Shown here: positions 1 through 7,346 of the stretch, in pieces
How positions within the stretch are numbered: the first letter of the stretch is position 1
How the letters are laid out: every line of letters begins with the position of its first letter
Assembly (NCBI GenBank): GCA_948579355.1
Contig: CAPAOV010000003.1
Coordinates: 62,001-126,000, forward strand
Source: an uncultured Eubacterium sp.
Lineage (GTDB): Bacteria; Bacillota; Clostridia; Lachnospirales; Lachnospiraceae
DNA length: 64,000 nt
Direction: 5' to 3'
The notes under the pieces: model-generated
The model's input: the letters and a program-made list of their open reading frames with translations, nothing else
Told to the model about the DNA's origin: nothing
Databases searched by the model: none
Position numbers and translations under genes: made by a program

Positions 1-737
1 GCGGAAGTGACAAAATCGACCGTCGGAAAGATATCCGGATTTCCACTCCCCATAGCAATACTGACGCCCGCGTATTCTAACATCGGCAAATCGTTCGTGC
101 TGTCTCCTACTGCAATTGTCTGTTCGCGCCGTATATTAAGATAATCACACAGAAAGGCAATCCCTGTCGCCTTGGAACATCCTTTGGGAACTACTTCGTA
201 AAAAGTCGGACTGCGCAATATAAAATCAAATTGCTCCGCATACTTTTGCCGAAAAGCTTCCATGTCGCTGCTCTCATCAAACCAAAGCGCCATTTTGTCA
301 AAATCCGGTTCGGCTTCCGTCCAGAACAACTGGCATTCCGTGGCAAAACTGCCGTTATCCGTAAAAATCTGCTTTACTTCCGGCATCCAATAGTCCTTGC
401 GAAAATAGGACGCCTCTTTTCCCTCCAATATACCGTCCACATGAAAACGCAGCAAATCCGCCACCACTTCCCGCTGCAGTTTCCTGTCTATTTGCGCGTG
501 AAACAATTCTTTCTCACGATAGTATATGTCAGTACCACAGCCTCCTATCACACCGTCGAAGCCAATCGCCAAAATATCTTTGGGCCAGATTACCTTACAA
601 CGCCCCGTACATATAAAAATCAAATGGCCGTTTTCCTTTGCCTTGTGCAGCGCGTGCACGGCACTCTCTGGCACAATTCCCTCTTTTTCATCTAACAGAG
701 TACCATCTATATCTAAGAATATCATATGCTGATTCAT
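1..737 (-). CDS. HAD-superfamily (Cof-type) phosphatase, 3' end outside window
   Basis: The reading frame from an ATG at 737 runs off the left edge with at least 245 codons. It opens with MIFLDIDGTLLD, the HAD motif I with the nucleophile and acid/base aspartates. ICTGR (motif II) follows about 25 residues later, and AVGDSTNDLPMLEYAG (motif IV) sits close to the window edge, followed by GVSIAMGSG. This order is typical of Cof-type sugar-phosphate or nucleotide phosphatases with a C2 cap (usual length about 260 aa), so only a short tail is missing. The start lies 6 nt downstream of the MATE stop codon and its ribosome-binding site lies within the end of that gene, so the two are probably co-transcribed. 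The substrate cannot be told from sequence. Confidence 0.9.
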   Translation of the reverse strand, partial: MNQHMIFLDIDGTLLDEKEGIVPESAVHALHKAKENGHLIFICTGRCKVIWPKDILAIGFDGVIGGCGTDIYYREKELFHAQIDRKLQREVVADLLRFHVDGILEGKEASYFRKDYWMPEVKQIFTDNGSFATECQLFWTEAEPDFDKMALWFDESSDMEAFRQKYAEQFDFILRSPTFYEVVPKGCSKATGIAFLCDYLNIRREQTIAVGDSTNDLPMLEYAGVSIAMGSGNPDIFPTVDFVTS

Positions 738-743
738 TGTCAA

Positions 744-2117
744 TCACTTCTCTTTCCGAATTTTTAATTCTTTATGCCAAACTGTAAGGAAAAATAACAC
801 TCCCGCCGTCAACGCCGATATCGTATCCGCTATTGGTTCTGACCAGTATATTCCGTCAACGCCAAAAAACCGCGGAAGAATAATCGCTAACGGAATCAGC
901 AGAATAACCTTTCGCCAAAGAGCAATAAACAGAGATATTTTCGCTTTCCCCAATCCCATAAACGTACTCTGGCATGTCATCTGCACACCGAAAATAAGCA
1001 GTCCCACAAGAAATACCGGAAGTTTGGCGACCGCCAAATCCAGCATCTGCGGATTGCTTGTAAACATCCCCGCAAACACATGGGGAAGCAGAATCACCGT
1101 TCCGGTAAACACAAAACTGAAGCCCCATATGATAGCGAGCGCAATAAGAAACGTATTGCGTACACGCGCAATCTTCCGCGCGCCATAGTTATAGCTGATA
1201 ATCGGCTGCGCCCCCTGCGAAAATCCGTTTACCGGAATTACAATCAATTGCATGACGCTTTGTAAAATCGTAAGCGTACCCACATACAAATCTCCGCCAT
1301 ACTGCTGTAATCCCCGATTCAACACTATAGTTATCAGACTCTCGGTAGACTGCATAATAAAAGGCGATATACCTAGCGCCAAAATACCGCCTGCCGCTTT
1401 GGATTCAAGGCGCAGGTTGTTTTTTCGTATCTTCAAACCGGTTTTCTTTCCGAGAAGAAAACTGACCACCCATACGGCACTTACAGCCTGCGAAAGAATG
1501 GTTGCCAATGCAGCACCTTTGATTCCCATATGAAGACCAAAAATAAATAGCGGGTCAAGTCCAATGTTGAGTACAGCCCCTATGAGCACGGAAAACATTG
1601 CTGTTTTAGCATACCCCTGACAACTGATGTACATATTTAGCCCCTGATATGCCATTACAAAAACAGTTCCTGCTAAATAGATATTTAAATAATCTTCAGC
1701 AAACACAATGGTAGAGTCACTGGCTCCAAACAAATATAACAGCGGCGTCTTTAACCAATAGAGTCCGACTGTCAGAAATACGGTAAAGGCAATAAGCATC
1801 GTTACACTGTTGCCAAGTATTTTCTCAGCCGCTTTTCGGTCTCCTTTTCCCAATTGAATAGAAGCCTGTGGCGCGCCCCCCATCCCCGCGAGTGCGCTAA
1901 ACGCCTGTATCAATAATATAACAGGGAGAGAGAGCCCAAGCCCAGTCAGCGCCTGTGCACCCACATCGGGAATATGGCCGATATAAATACGGTCGACCAG
2001 ATTATATACAACATTAATCAACTGTGCGATTACTGCCGGAATCGCCAAACTGAAAATCAGACGCCCCAACGGCGCTGTTCCCAGTTTTTCATCCTGTTTT
2101 CGTTCTATCTCTGCCAT
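744..2117 (-). CDS. MATE family multidrug/cation efflux transporter
   Basis: 457 aa, the usual MATE length. It is very hydrophobic with about 12 predicted membrane helices in two similar halves. The N-terminal motif GRLIFSLAIPAVIAQLINVV, followed by NLVDRIYIGH, is the characteristic first-helix region of bacterial MATE exporters of the DinF/NorM-related group. The second half contains NRGLQQYGGD and PVNGFSQGAQPIISYNYGA, the matching half-repeat signature. These proteins export drugs or metabolites using Na+ or H+ gradients; the substrate here is unknown. It appears to be the first gene of a two-gene unit with the HAD phosphatase. Confidence 0.93.
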   Translation of the reverse strand: MAEIERKQDEKLGTAPLGRLIFSLAIPAVIAQLINVVYNLVDRIYIGHIPDVGAQALTGLGLSLPVILLIQAFSALAGMGGAPQASIQLGKGDRKAAEKILGNSVTMLIAFTVFLTVGLYWLKTPLLYLFGASDSTIVFAEDYLNIYLAGTVFVMAYQGLNMYISCQGYAKTAMFSVLIGAVLNIGLDPLFIFGLHMGIKGAALATILSQAVSAVWVVSFLLGKKTGLKIRKNNLRLESKAAGGILALGISPFIMQSTESLITIVLNRGLQQYGGDLYVGTLTILQSVMQLIVIPVNGFSQGAQPIISYNYGARKIARVRNTFLIALAIIWGFSFVFTGTVILLPHVFAGMFTSNPQMLDLAVAKLPVFLVGLLIFGVQMTCQSTFMGLGKAKISLFIALWRKVILLIPLAIILPRFFGVDGIYWSEPIADTISALTAGVLFFLTVWHKELKIRKEK

Positions 2118-2164
2118 TTTTACCTCTTTTCTGAGCGATTTGTCGCACTAACCCCCATTGCTGA

Positions 2165-3547
2165 TTAGCATTTATCGCGCTCGTCCAGCTCGCAATATTC
2201 TTCATGCGTTCCCACGTATTTGTAAGCCGGGCGAATAATTTTCCCTTTATTTACAAGCTCTTCCAAGCGATGAGCGCTCCATCCGGATATGCGGGCAATC
2301 GCAAAGATTGGTGTAAATAACTCGCGCGGAATGTTCATCATCGTATAAATAAAACCGGAATAAAAATCTACATTCGTACAAACCGGTTTATAGCGTCTGT
2401 GCGTCTCCATAATAAGATTTTTGGAAATACGCGCTACCGTCTCGTAGAGATAAAACTCTTCCATCTGCCCCTTTTCTCTTGCAAGCTCTTCGGCATATTT
2501 TTCTAATATAACCGCACGCGGGTCTGATTCGGTGTAGACGGCATGCCCCATACCATATATGAGACCGGAACCATCGAATGCCTGCTTGTTCAAAATCTTT
2601 TTTAGATAATCTGTTATTTCTCCCTCGCTGCTCCAGTCCGGACAATGCTCTTTTAAATCGTCAAACATCTGCAATACCTTGAGATTGGCGCCGCCATGAC
2701 GGGGGCCTTTGAGAGATGCAATGGACGCCGATATCGCAGAATATGTATCCGTTCCCGAAGAGGTTACGACATGATTGGTAAACGTTGAATTGTTACCGCC
2801 ACCATGCTCGGCATGAAGCACAAGCGCAATGTCCAGCACCTTTGCTTCCAATTCCGTAAAACTGCCGTCCGGCCGAAGCATCTGCAATATATTTTCAGCA
2901 ATTGATAATTTCGGGTCGGGCGTGCGGATATACAAATTGTCATCAAACGTGAAGTGGCGGTAAGATAAATAAGCATATACCGCAATCATTGGAATTTTAC
3001 TTATCAATTGTAAAGATTGACGCAACACATTGGAAACCGACGTGCTATCCGGATTATCATCATATGAGTACAATGTCAATACACTCTTTTGCAGTGCATT
3101 CATAATATTAGCACTTGGGGCTTTCATTATTACATCACGGACAAACTGACCGGACAATTCCTGTAAACTTGTGAGGACTTCCTCAAAACTGCGAAGCTGC
3201 TCTCTGGTAGGAAGTTCACCAAACAGAAGCAGATACGTTGTTTCCTCGAAAGCGAAACGACGTTTTTCATAACTTGCCACAAGGTCTTTTACATGATACC
3301 CTTGATAATAGAGTTCGCCATCGCACGGAATCTTCTTGCCGTCTTTATTTTGATATCCTTTGACATCCGATATTTCCGTCAGTCCTGTCAGTACGCCTTT
3401 TCCGCTGGAATCACGCAGCCCGCGCTTTACGTCATATTCATTATAGAGGTCAAGGTTAATCGCCCCCGACACCATACAATATTCCGTAAGGTCGTTAAAC
3501 TTTTCATTCAGCTCTTCTCCCAATTCCATCATTGATTTATTGTCCAA
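2165..3547 (-). CDS. gltA: citrate synthase
   Basis: Condenses acetyl-CoA with oxaloacetate to citrate. The catalytic regions are present: HGGGNNSTFTNHV (first histidine), GMGHAVYTESDPR (second histidine) and CTNVDFYSG (catalytic aspartate). A strong AAAGGAGG lies 7 nt before a TTG at 3547, which I take as the start (460 aa). The frame is open to a further TTG at 3583, but there the Shine-Dalgarno would lie inside the gene. The N-terminal extension before the core (YQNKDGKKIPCDGELYYQGY) resembles citrate synthases of anaerobic Clostridia, where the enzyme feeds glutamate synthesis. It appears monocistronic, with its own upstream region at 3548-3671. Confidence 0.93.
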   Translation of the reverse strand: MDNKSMMELGEELNEKFNDLTEYCMVSGAINLDLYNEYDVKRGLRDSSGKGVLTGLTEISDVKGYQNKDGKKIPCDGELYYQGYHVKDLVASYEKRRFAFEETTYLLLFGELPTREQLRSFEEVLTSLQELSGQFVRDVIMKAPSANIMNALQKSVLTLYSYDDNPDSTSVSNVLRQSLQLISKIPMIAVYAYLSYRHFTFDDNLYIRTPDPKLSIAENILQMLRPDGSFTELEAKVLDIALVLHAEHGGGNNSTFTNHVVTSSGTDTYSAISASIASLKGPRHGGANLKVLQMFDDLKEHCPDWSSEGEITDYLKKILNKQAFDGSGLIYGMGHAVYTESDPRAVILEKYAEELAREKGQMEEFYLYETVARISKNLIMETHRRYKPVCTNVDFYSGFIYTMMNIPRELFTPIFAIARISGWSAHRLEELVNKGKIIRPAYKYVGTHEEYCELDERDKC

Positions 3548-3671
3548 ATCATTTCCTCCTTTCGCATCGGTAAACGATATCAAAAGAGGATAGGCTGCTT
3601 TGTCAAGTACCTGTCCTCTTTCGATTCTATCTATTAAGTATACACTATTTTTCTTTTATTTGCAAATAACG

Positions 3672-5552
3672 TCAGGCATCCGATGTTCCTTTTTCCCGTA
3701 ACACTCTCATCGCGTTCAGGATTGCGATTACGGAAACGCCTACATCTGCGAATACTGCTTCCCACATATTTGCCATACCAAGAGCGCCTAACAAAAGAAC
3801 GAGAAATTTGACCCCGAGAGCAAAAATAATATTCTGCTTCACAACGCGGAGCGTCCTGCGCGAGATGCGTACTACGGAGGCAATCTTTCCGATATCGTCA
3901 TCCATCAACACCACATCGGCGGCCTCAATTGCCGCGTCGGAGCCTAAACTTCCCATGGCAATTCCGATATCGGCACGAGTAAGTACCGGCGCATCGTTGA
4001 TACCATCCCCGACAAAGGCCAGACGCTCTTTCTTTTCCTGTTCCCGCAGCAGACGTTCCACCTGTTCCACTTTATCCGCAGGCAGAAGTTCCGCATAAAC
4101 CTCATCAATTCCAACTTCCTCTGCCACATGCGCAGCCGCTTTGCTGCGGTCGCCCGTCAACATTACGCTCTTTTTTACTCCAATACGTTTCATATCGGCG
4201 ACGGCAACTGCCGCTCCCTGCTTGATTGTATCAGCAATCACAATAGCTCCCAGAAAGCGTTTTTCCTGCGCCACATATACAACCGTTCCTGCTTCTTCAC
4301 AAATTTCATACTCAATTTCTTTTGCCGCCATCAGTTTTTCATTTCCGATATAAGTCTTCTTACCGTCCACCGTTATCTCGATTCCATGTCCGGCAATCTC
4401 ATTTGCTTCTGCCACCCGCGTTAAATCAGGCGCCTTACTATAGGCTTTCTTTATTGAAGCCGCAATCGGATGATTTGAATATCCCTCTCCCAAGGCGGCG
4501 ATTTCCAGCAATTGCTCTTTTTCAATATCTGTAGGCAAAATATCAGTCACGGTAAATTCGCCCTTTGTGATTGTTCCCGTCTTATCCAGTACGATTGTAG
4601 TCATTTGCGCTACCGCTTCCAGATAGTTGCTTCCTTTTACGAGAACACCAAGTTTGGAGGCGGCTCCAATCCCCCCAAAGAAACTAAGCGGTACAGAAAT
4701 GACAAGTGCACATGGACAGGATATAACAAGAAATATACAAGCCCGCTGAAGCCAATCCGACCAGCCCCCGGCAAAAAGCAGGGGCGGCAGAACTGCCAAC
4801 AATACTGCTCCTATCGTTACAATTGGTGTATAGTATTTGGCAAAGCGGGTAATAAAATTCTCTACCGTTGCCTTTTTTGTGCTCGCATTCTCAACCAATT
4901 CCAGTATCCTTGCCACGGTCGAGTCATCAAACTCTTTTGTCGTTTTCACTCTCAATGTTCCGCTTCCATTCACACAACCACTGATAATCTCATCACCGGC
5001 CGCCGCCTTACGGGGAACCGATTCACCTGTCAGCGCCGCTGTATCAATCCATGATTCCCCATCCACTACAATACCGTCAAGAGGAACCCGCTCTCCCGGT
5101 TTAATAATAATAACGGTTCCTACTTCGACTTCGTCCGGTTCTACCTGCATTAGTTCGCCATTTACTTCTATATTGGCATATTCCGGACAAATGTCCATCA
5201 TCTCACTTATGGATTGTCTCGACTTGCCAACCGCATATCCCTGAAACAATTCTCCTATCTGATAGAACAACATAACTGCCACTGCCTCGGCATATTCTCC
5301 GATTCCAAAAGCACCGAAAGTAGCAATCATCATCAAGAAATTCTCATCAAATACCTGACCGTGCATGATATTTCGAACTGCCTTGTATACAATATCATAG
5401 CCTACCGTCAGATAGGGAAGCAGATAGATGCAAAACAGTAAACCACGGTTAAATCCGTCCCATATTCCCATATGCTCGAATATCATAAATAGCACAAATA
5501 TTATAAAACATAAGATAATGCGCAATAACATTCTTTTTTGCTTTTCAGACAT
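3672..5552 (-). CDS. heavy-metal P1B-type ATPase (Cd/Zn/Pb exporter type)
   Basis: 626 aa. ATP-driven metal efflux pump of the inner membrane. Visible motifs: TGES (residues 175-178, actuator domain), the metal-binding membrane motif CPC (279-281, in ISCPCALVISVP), the phosphorylated aspartate in DKTGT (D323), MLTGD, and the hinge GDGINDAP. The usual N-terminal HMA domain is absent; a free-standing HMA protein is encoded immediately upstream. The start is the ATG at 5552: the more upstream ATG at 5564 overlaps the GGAGG that serves this start. The adjacent CadC-like regulator suggests Cd/Zn/Pb rather than Cu, but that is inference. Confidence 0.93.
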   Translation of the reverse strand: MSEKQKRMLLRIILCFIIFVLFMIFEHMGIWDGFNRGLLFCIYLLPYLTVGYDIVYKAVRNIMHGQVFDENFLMMIATFGAFGIGEYAEAVAVMLFYQIGELFQGYAVGKSRQSISEMMDICPEYANIEVNGELMQVEPDEVEVGTVIIIKPGERVPLDGIVVDGESWIDTAALTGESVPRKAAAGDEIISGCVNGSGTLRVKTTKEFDDSTVARILELVENASTKKATVENFITRFAKYYTPIVTIGAVLLAVLPPLLFAGGWSDWLQRACIFLVISCPCALVISVPLSFFGGIGAASKLGVLVKGSNYLEAVAQMTTIVLDKTGTITKGEFTVTDILPTDIEKEQLLEIAALGEGYSNHPIAASIKKAYSKAPDLTRVAEANEIAGHGIEITVDGKKTYIGNEKLMAAKEIEYEICEEAGTVVYVAQEKRFLGAIVIADTIKQGAAVAVADMKRIGVKKSVMLTGDRSKAAAHVAEEVGIDEVYAELLPADKVEQVERLLREQEKKERLAFVGDGINDAPVLTRADIGIAMGSLGSDAAIEAADVVLMDDDIGKIASVVRISRRTLRVVKQNIIFALGVKFLVLLLGALGMANMWEAVFADVGVSVIAILNAMRVLREKGTSDA

Positions 5553-5605
5553 ATTAACCTCCATTCCGAAAACGTTTTCGTTCGAAAAACCGCACGAGAA
5601 CGTGA

Positions 5606-5824
5606 TTACATCATGATTTTACAATCCGGCTCTACTTTCCGGCAGACTTTTACAACCTCTTCCATAATTTTATCAAAACTGCTTTCTTCTGCGTCTATCA
5701 TCATCTTCTGTGTCATAAAACTAACATTGGCATCACTGACGCCGTCTATCTTTTTGATTGCTTCCTCCATTTTTGCTGCGCAGTTTGCACAATCCAATTC
5801 CTGTAGTTTAAATTTCTTTTTCAT
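5606..5824 (-). CDS. stand-alone heavy-metal-associated (HMA) domain protein
   Basis: 72 aa, a single ferredoxin-like HMA domain. The metal site is LDCANCAAKME, with cysteines in CxxC spacing near residue 12. It lies between the ArsR regulator and the P-type ATPase in the same orientation, and the ATPase lacks its own HMA domain, so this protein probably replaces that domain as a metallochaperone or regulatory subunit. The intergenic gaps (about 50 nt on each side) fit an operon. Confidence 0.85.
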   Translation of the reverse strand: MKKKFKLQELDCANCAAKMEEAIKKIDGVSDANVSFMTQKMMIDAEESSFDKIMEEVVKVCRKVEPDCKIMM

Positions 5825-5870
5825 TCTTCACTCTTTCCTTTCTTTCATAAAAATATTGACAAATAAAGTT

Positions 5871-6233
5871 TTACTCTGCTATATGCTCCAGCCCCTGTGC
5901 GATAATAGTCCTTACATGGTCATCCGCCAAAGAATAAATAACTGACTTTCCGTCTCGTCTTCCCTTTACCAGTTTGTTCTGCTTCAATATTTTAAGTTGA
6001 TGCGAAATTGCCGACTGTGTCATATGAAGAGCTTCTGCCAAATCACACACACAAACCTCCTCTTCAAAAAGCACAAACAAAATGCGGATACGTGTAGAAT
6101 CCCCAAAAACTTTAAATAATTCAGCTAAATCGTACAAGTCATCTTCCGGCGGTAATTTGTCTCTCACAATACAGAGTAAATCCTCATGTATTTCCGTCGT
6201 CTCACAACACTCTATTTCATCTTTTCTATCCAC
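5871..6233 (-). CDS. ArsR/SmtB-family metal-sensing repressor (CadC-like)
   Basis: About 120 aa winged-helix repressor. It contains CVCDLAEALHMTQSAISHQLKILKQ, whose CVC corresponds to the alpha3 metal-site cysteines, plus an N-terminal CC pair that could complete an alpha3N site. The C-terminus has D-x-H-x10-H-x2-E, exactly the alpha5 zinc-site pattern of SmtB/CzrA. Having both sites resembles CadC. The preferred start is GTG at 6233, 7 nt after AAAGGAGG; an in-frame ATG at 6254 lies upstream of the Shine-Dalgarno and within the operator. It is the first gene of the metal-efflux operon and probably represses it until Cd, Pb or Zn binds. Confidence 0.9.
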   Translation of the reverse strand: MDRKDEIECCETTEIHEDLLCIVRDKLPPEDDLYDLAELFKVFGDSTRIRILFVLFEEEVCVCDLAEALHMTQSAISHQLKILKQNKLVKGRRDGKSVIYSLADDHVRTIIAQGLEHIAE

Positions 6234-6251
6234 TTCATCTCCTCCTTTTAT

Positions 6252-6305
6252 CATATGAACAATTATTCATATGAACATTATATGCCACATCATTTTCTAT
6301 GTCAA
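6252..6305 (-). promoter_or_regulatory. promoter and ArsR-type operator of the metal-efflux operon
   Basis: Read on the minus strand: TTGACA (6305-6300), a 17-nt spacer and TATAAT (6282-6277), a consensus sigma-A promoter. Directly downstream is the perfect inverted repeat CATATGAA-N6-TTCATATG (6252-6273), which matches the ATATGAA/TTCATAT operators of SmtB/ArsR-type repressors. A repressor bound here would overlap the transcription start. Confidence 0.85.
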
Positions 6306-6320
6306 CAGTTTTTTACATCA

Positions 6321-6361
6321 AAATAAAGAGCATCTGAATTTTTATATTCCAGACGCCCTTT
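6321..6361 (-). terminator. Rho-independent terminator after the DUF4846 gene
   Basis: A hairpin with arms AAAGAGCATCTGAAT and ATTCCAGACGCCCTTT (two G-U or mismatched positions). On the minus strand it is followed by a T-rich stretch, and it lies just downstream of the stop at 6384. Confidence 0.75.
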
Positions 6362-6383
6362 ACTCAATGCTATAATACAGAAA

Positions 6384-7328
6384 TCAATAATAATTCAATC
6401 TCCGAAAACTCCCTTTTTCAAAGGAATATTCCGGCGTCCGCAAAGGATATGACACTTCGTCCAAATAATACCACGGGTCATCCTCATGTAATGGATTTTT
6501 TAACAAGTGAAATTCCTGTGCCGGCATATAACCCTGACCGAGCAAAAAAGCTTTTTTTCCGTCAGGGGAACTGCACACATCTACTACCATCACAACATGT
6601 CCCGGGCTTCCGGCTTTCAAAAAAATATCCCCTGCTTCAACCTCGGAGAGCTTTATTTTCTTTGACTCCTGTTCCAGCGAAAGCGTACTTGCATAGGCAA
6701 ATACCATTCGCAGATATTTTTGGAAATTTTCATAAGAATCATCACGCGCGCCGCCCGATACCCAGAAAGAACGGGATTCTCCCGCCCGTATCCGGTATCC
6801 TGAGCGCCATTTGGTGTACTTCGCCTGAAAACCGTCCACAAACCGGAATGATATCCGCTCTTTTTGCCCTGTCTTCCAGAAATATTCTGCATACACACGC
6901 ATTACCGAGTCCGCACACTGCTGCAAATCTTCTTTTTCTAATGGAAGTTTGAAAACTGCCACATGGGCATCCTGATTCCCCTTTTCTTCCCCATTATATA
7001 GAAGAACCGGTTTCCCCGCCTTTTTCAAAGGATATTCCCGCAAAAATGTAGTCAGGCTGTTCTTCCCTGCTTTTGTTCTCTCAAAGCCCGACGGCGGGGC
7101 AATTCTCTCCTGAAGACTTTTCCCTGCTGTATTAATAATGGCCGGCGGTGTTTCCGTATCGGATTTTTGCTGTTCTGTCGGTTCCGCAGAAAGTTTCGGA
7201 GAGGACTGCTGCAACGGCACCGCCGCCTCCGGTTCCTCCTGTTTCTTCAAACAGAAAACTATCGTTACTGCCGCCGAAATAATCAGAAACACTATGAGAA
7301 AAAAGAAAATTCTCTTACTCCTAATCAT
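6384..7328 (-). CDS. DUF4846 domain protein, membrane-anchored
   Basis: 314 aa. The N-terminus has one hydrophobic segment (about residues 6-26, IFFFLIVFLIISAAVTIVF), then a Ser/Thr/Pro/Glu-rich linker. The body, from about ERIAPPSGF to the end, resembles the DUF4846 family (for example FRFVDGFQAKYTKWRSGYRI and GDIFLKAGSPGHVVMVVDV). The GHVVMVVD segment with a nearby cysteine-poor core recalls NlpC/P60- or CHAP-like folds, but I see no convincing Cys-His dyad. It starts 18 nt after the protease gene with GGGGG 7 nt before the ATG, so it is probably co-transcribed with it and acts outside the membrane. Function unknown. Confidence 0.82.
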   Translation of the reverse strand: MIRSKRIFFFLIVFLIISAAVTIVFCLKKQEEPEAAVPLQQSSPKLSAEPTEQQKSDTETPPAIINTAGKSLQERIAPPSGFERTKAGKNSLTTFLREYPLKKAGKPVLLYNGEEKGNQDAHVAVFKLPLEKEDLQQCADSVMRVYAEYFWKTGQKERISFRFVDGFQAKYTKWRSGYRIRAGESRSFWVSGGARDDSYENFQKYLRMVFAYASTLSLEQESKKIKLSEVEAGDIFLKAGSPGHVVMVVDVCSSPDGKKAFLLGQGYMPAQEFHLLKNPLHEDDPWYYLDEVSYPLRTPEYSFEKGSFRRLNYY

Positions 7329-7346
7329 ACCTAATCCCCCATTCCC

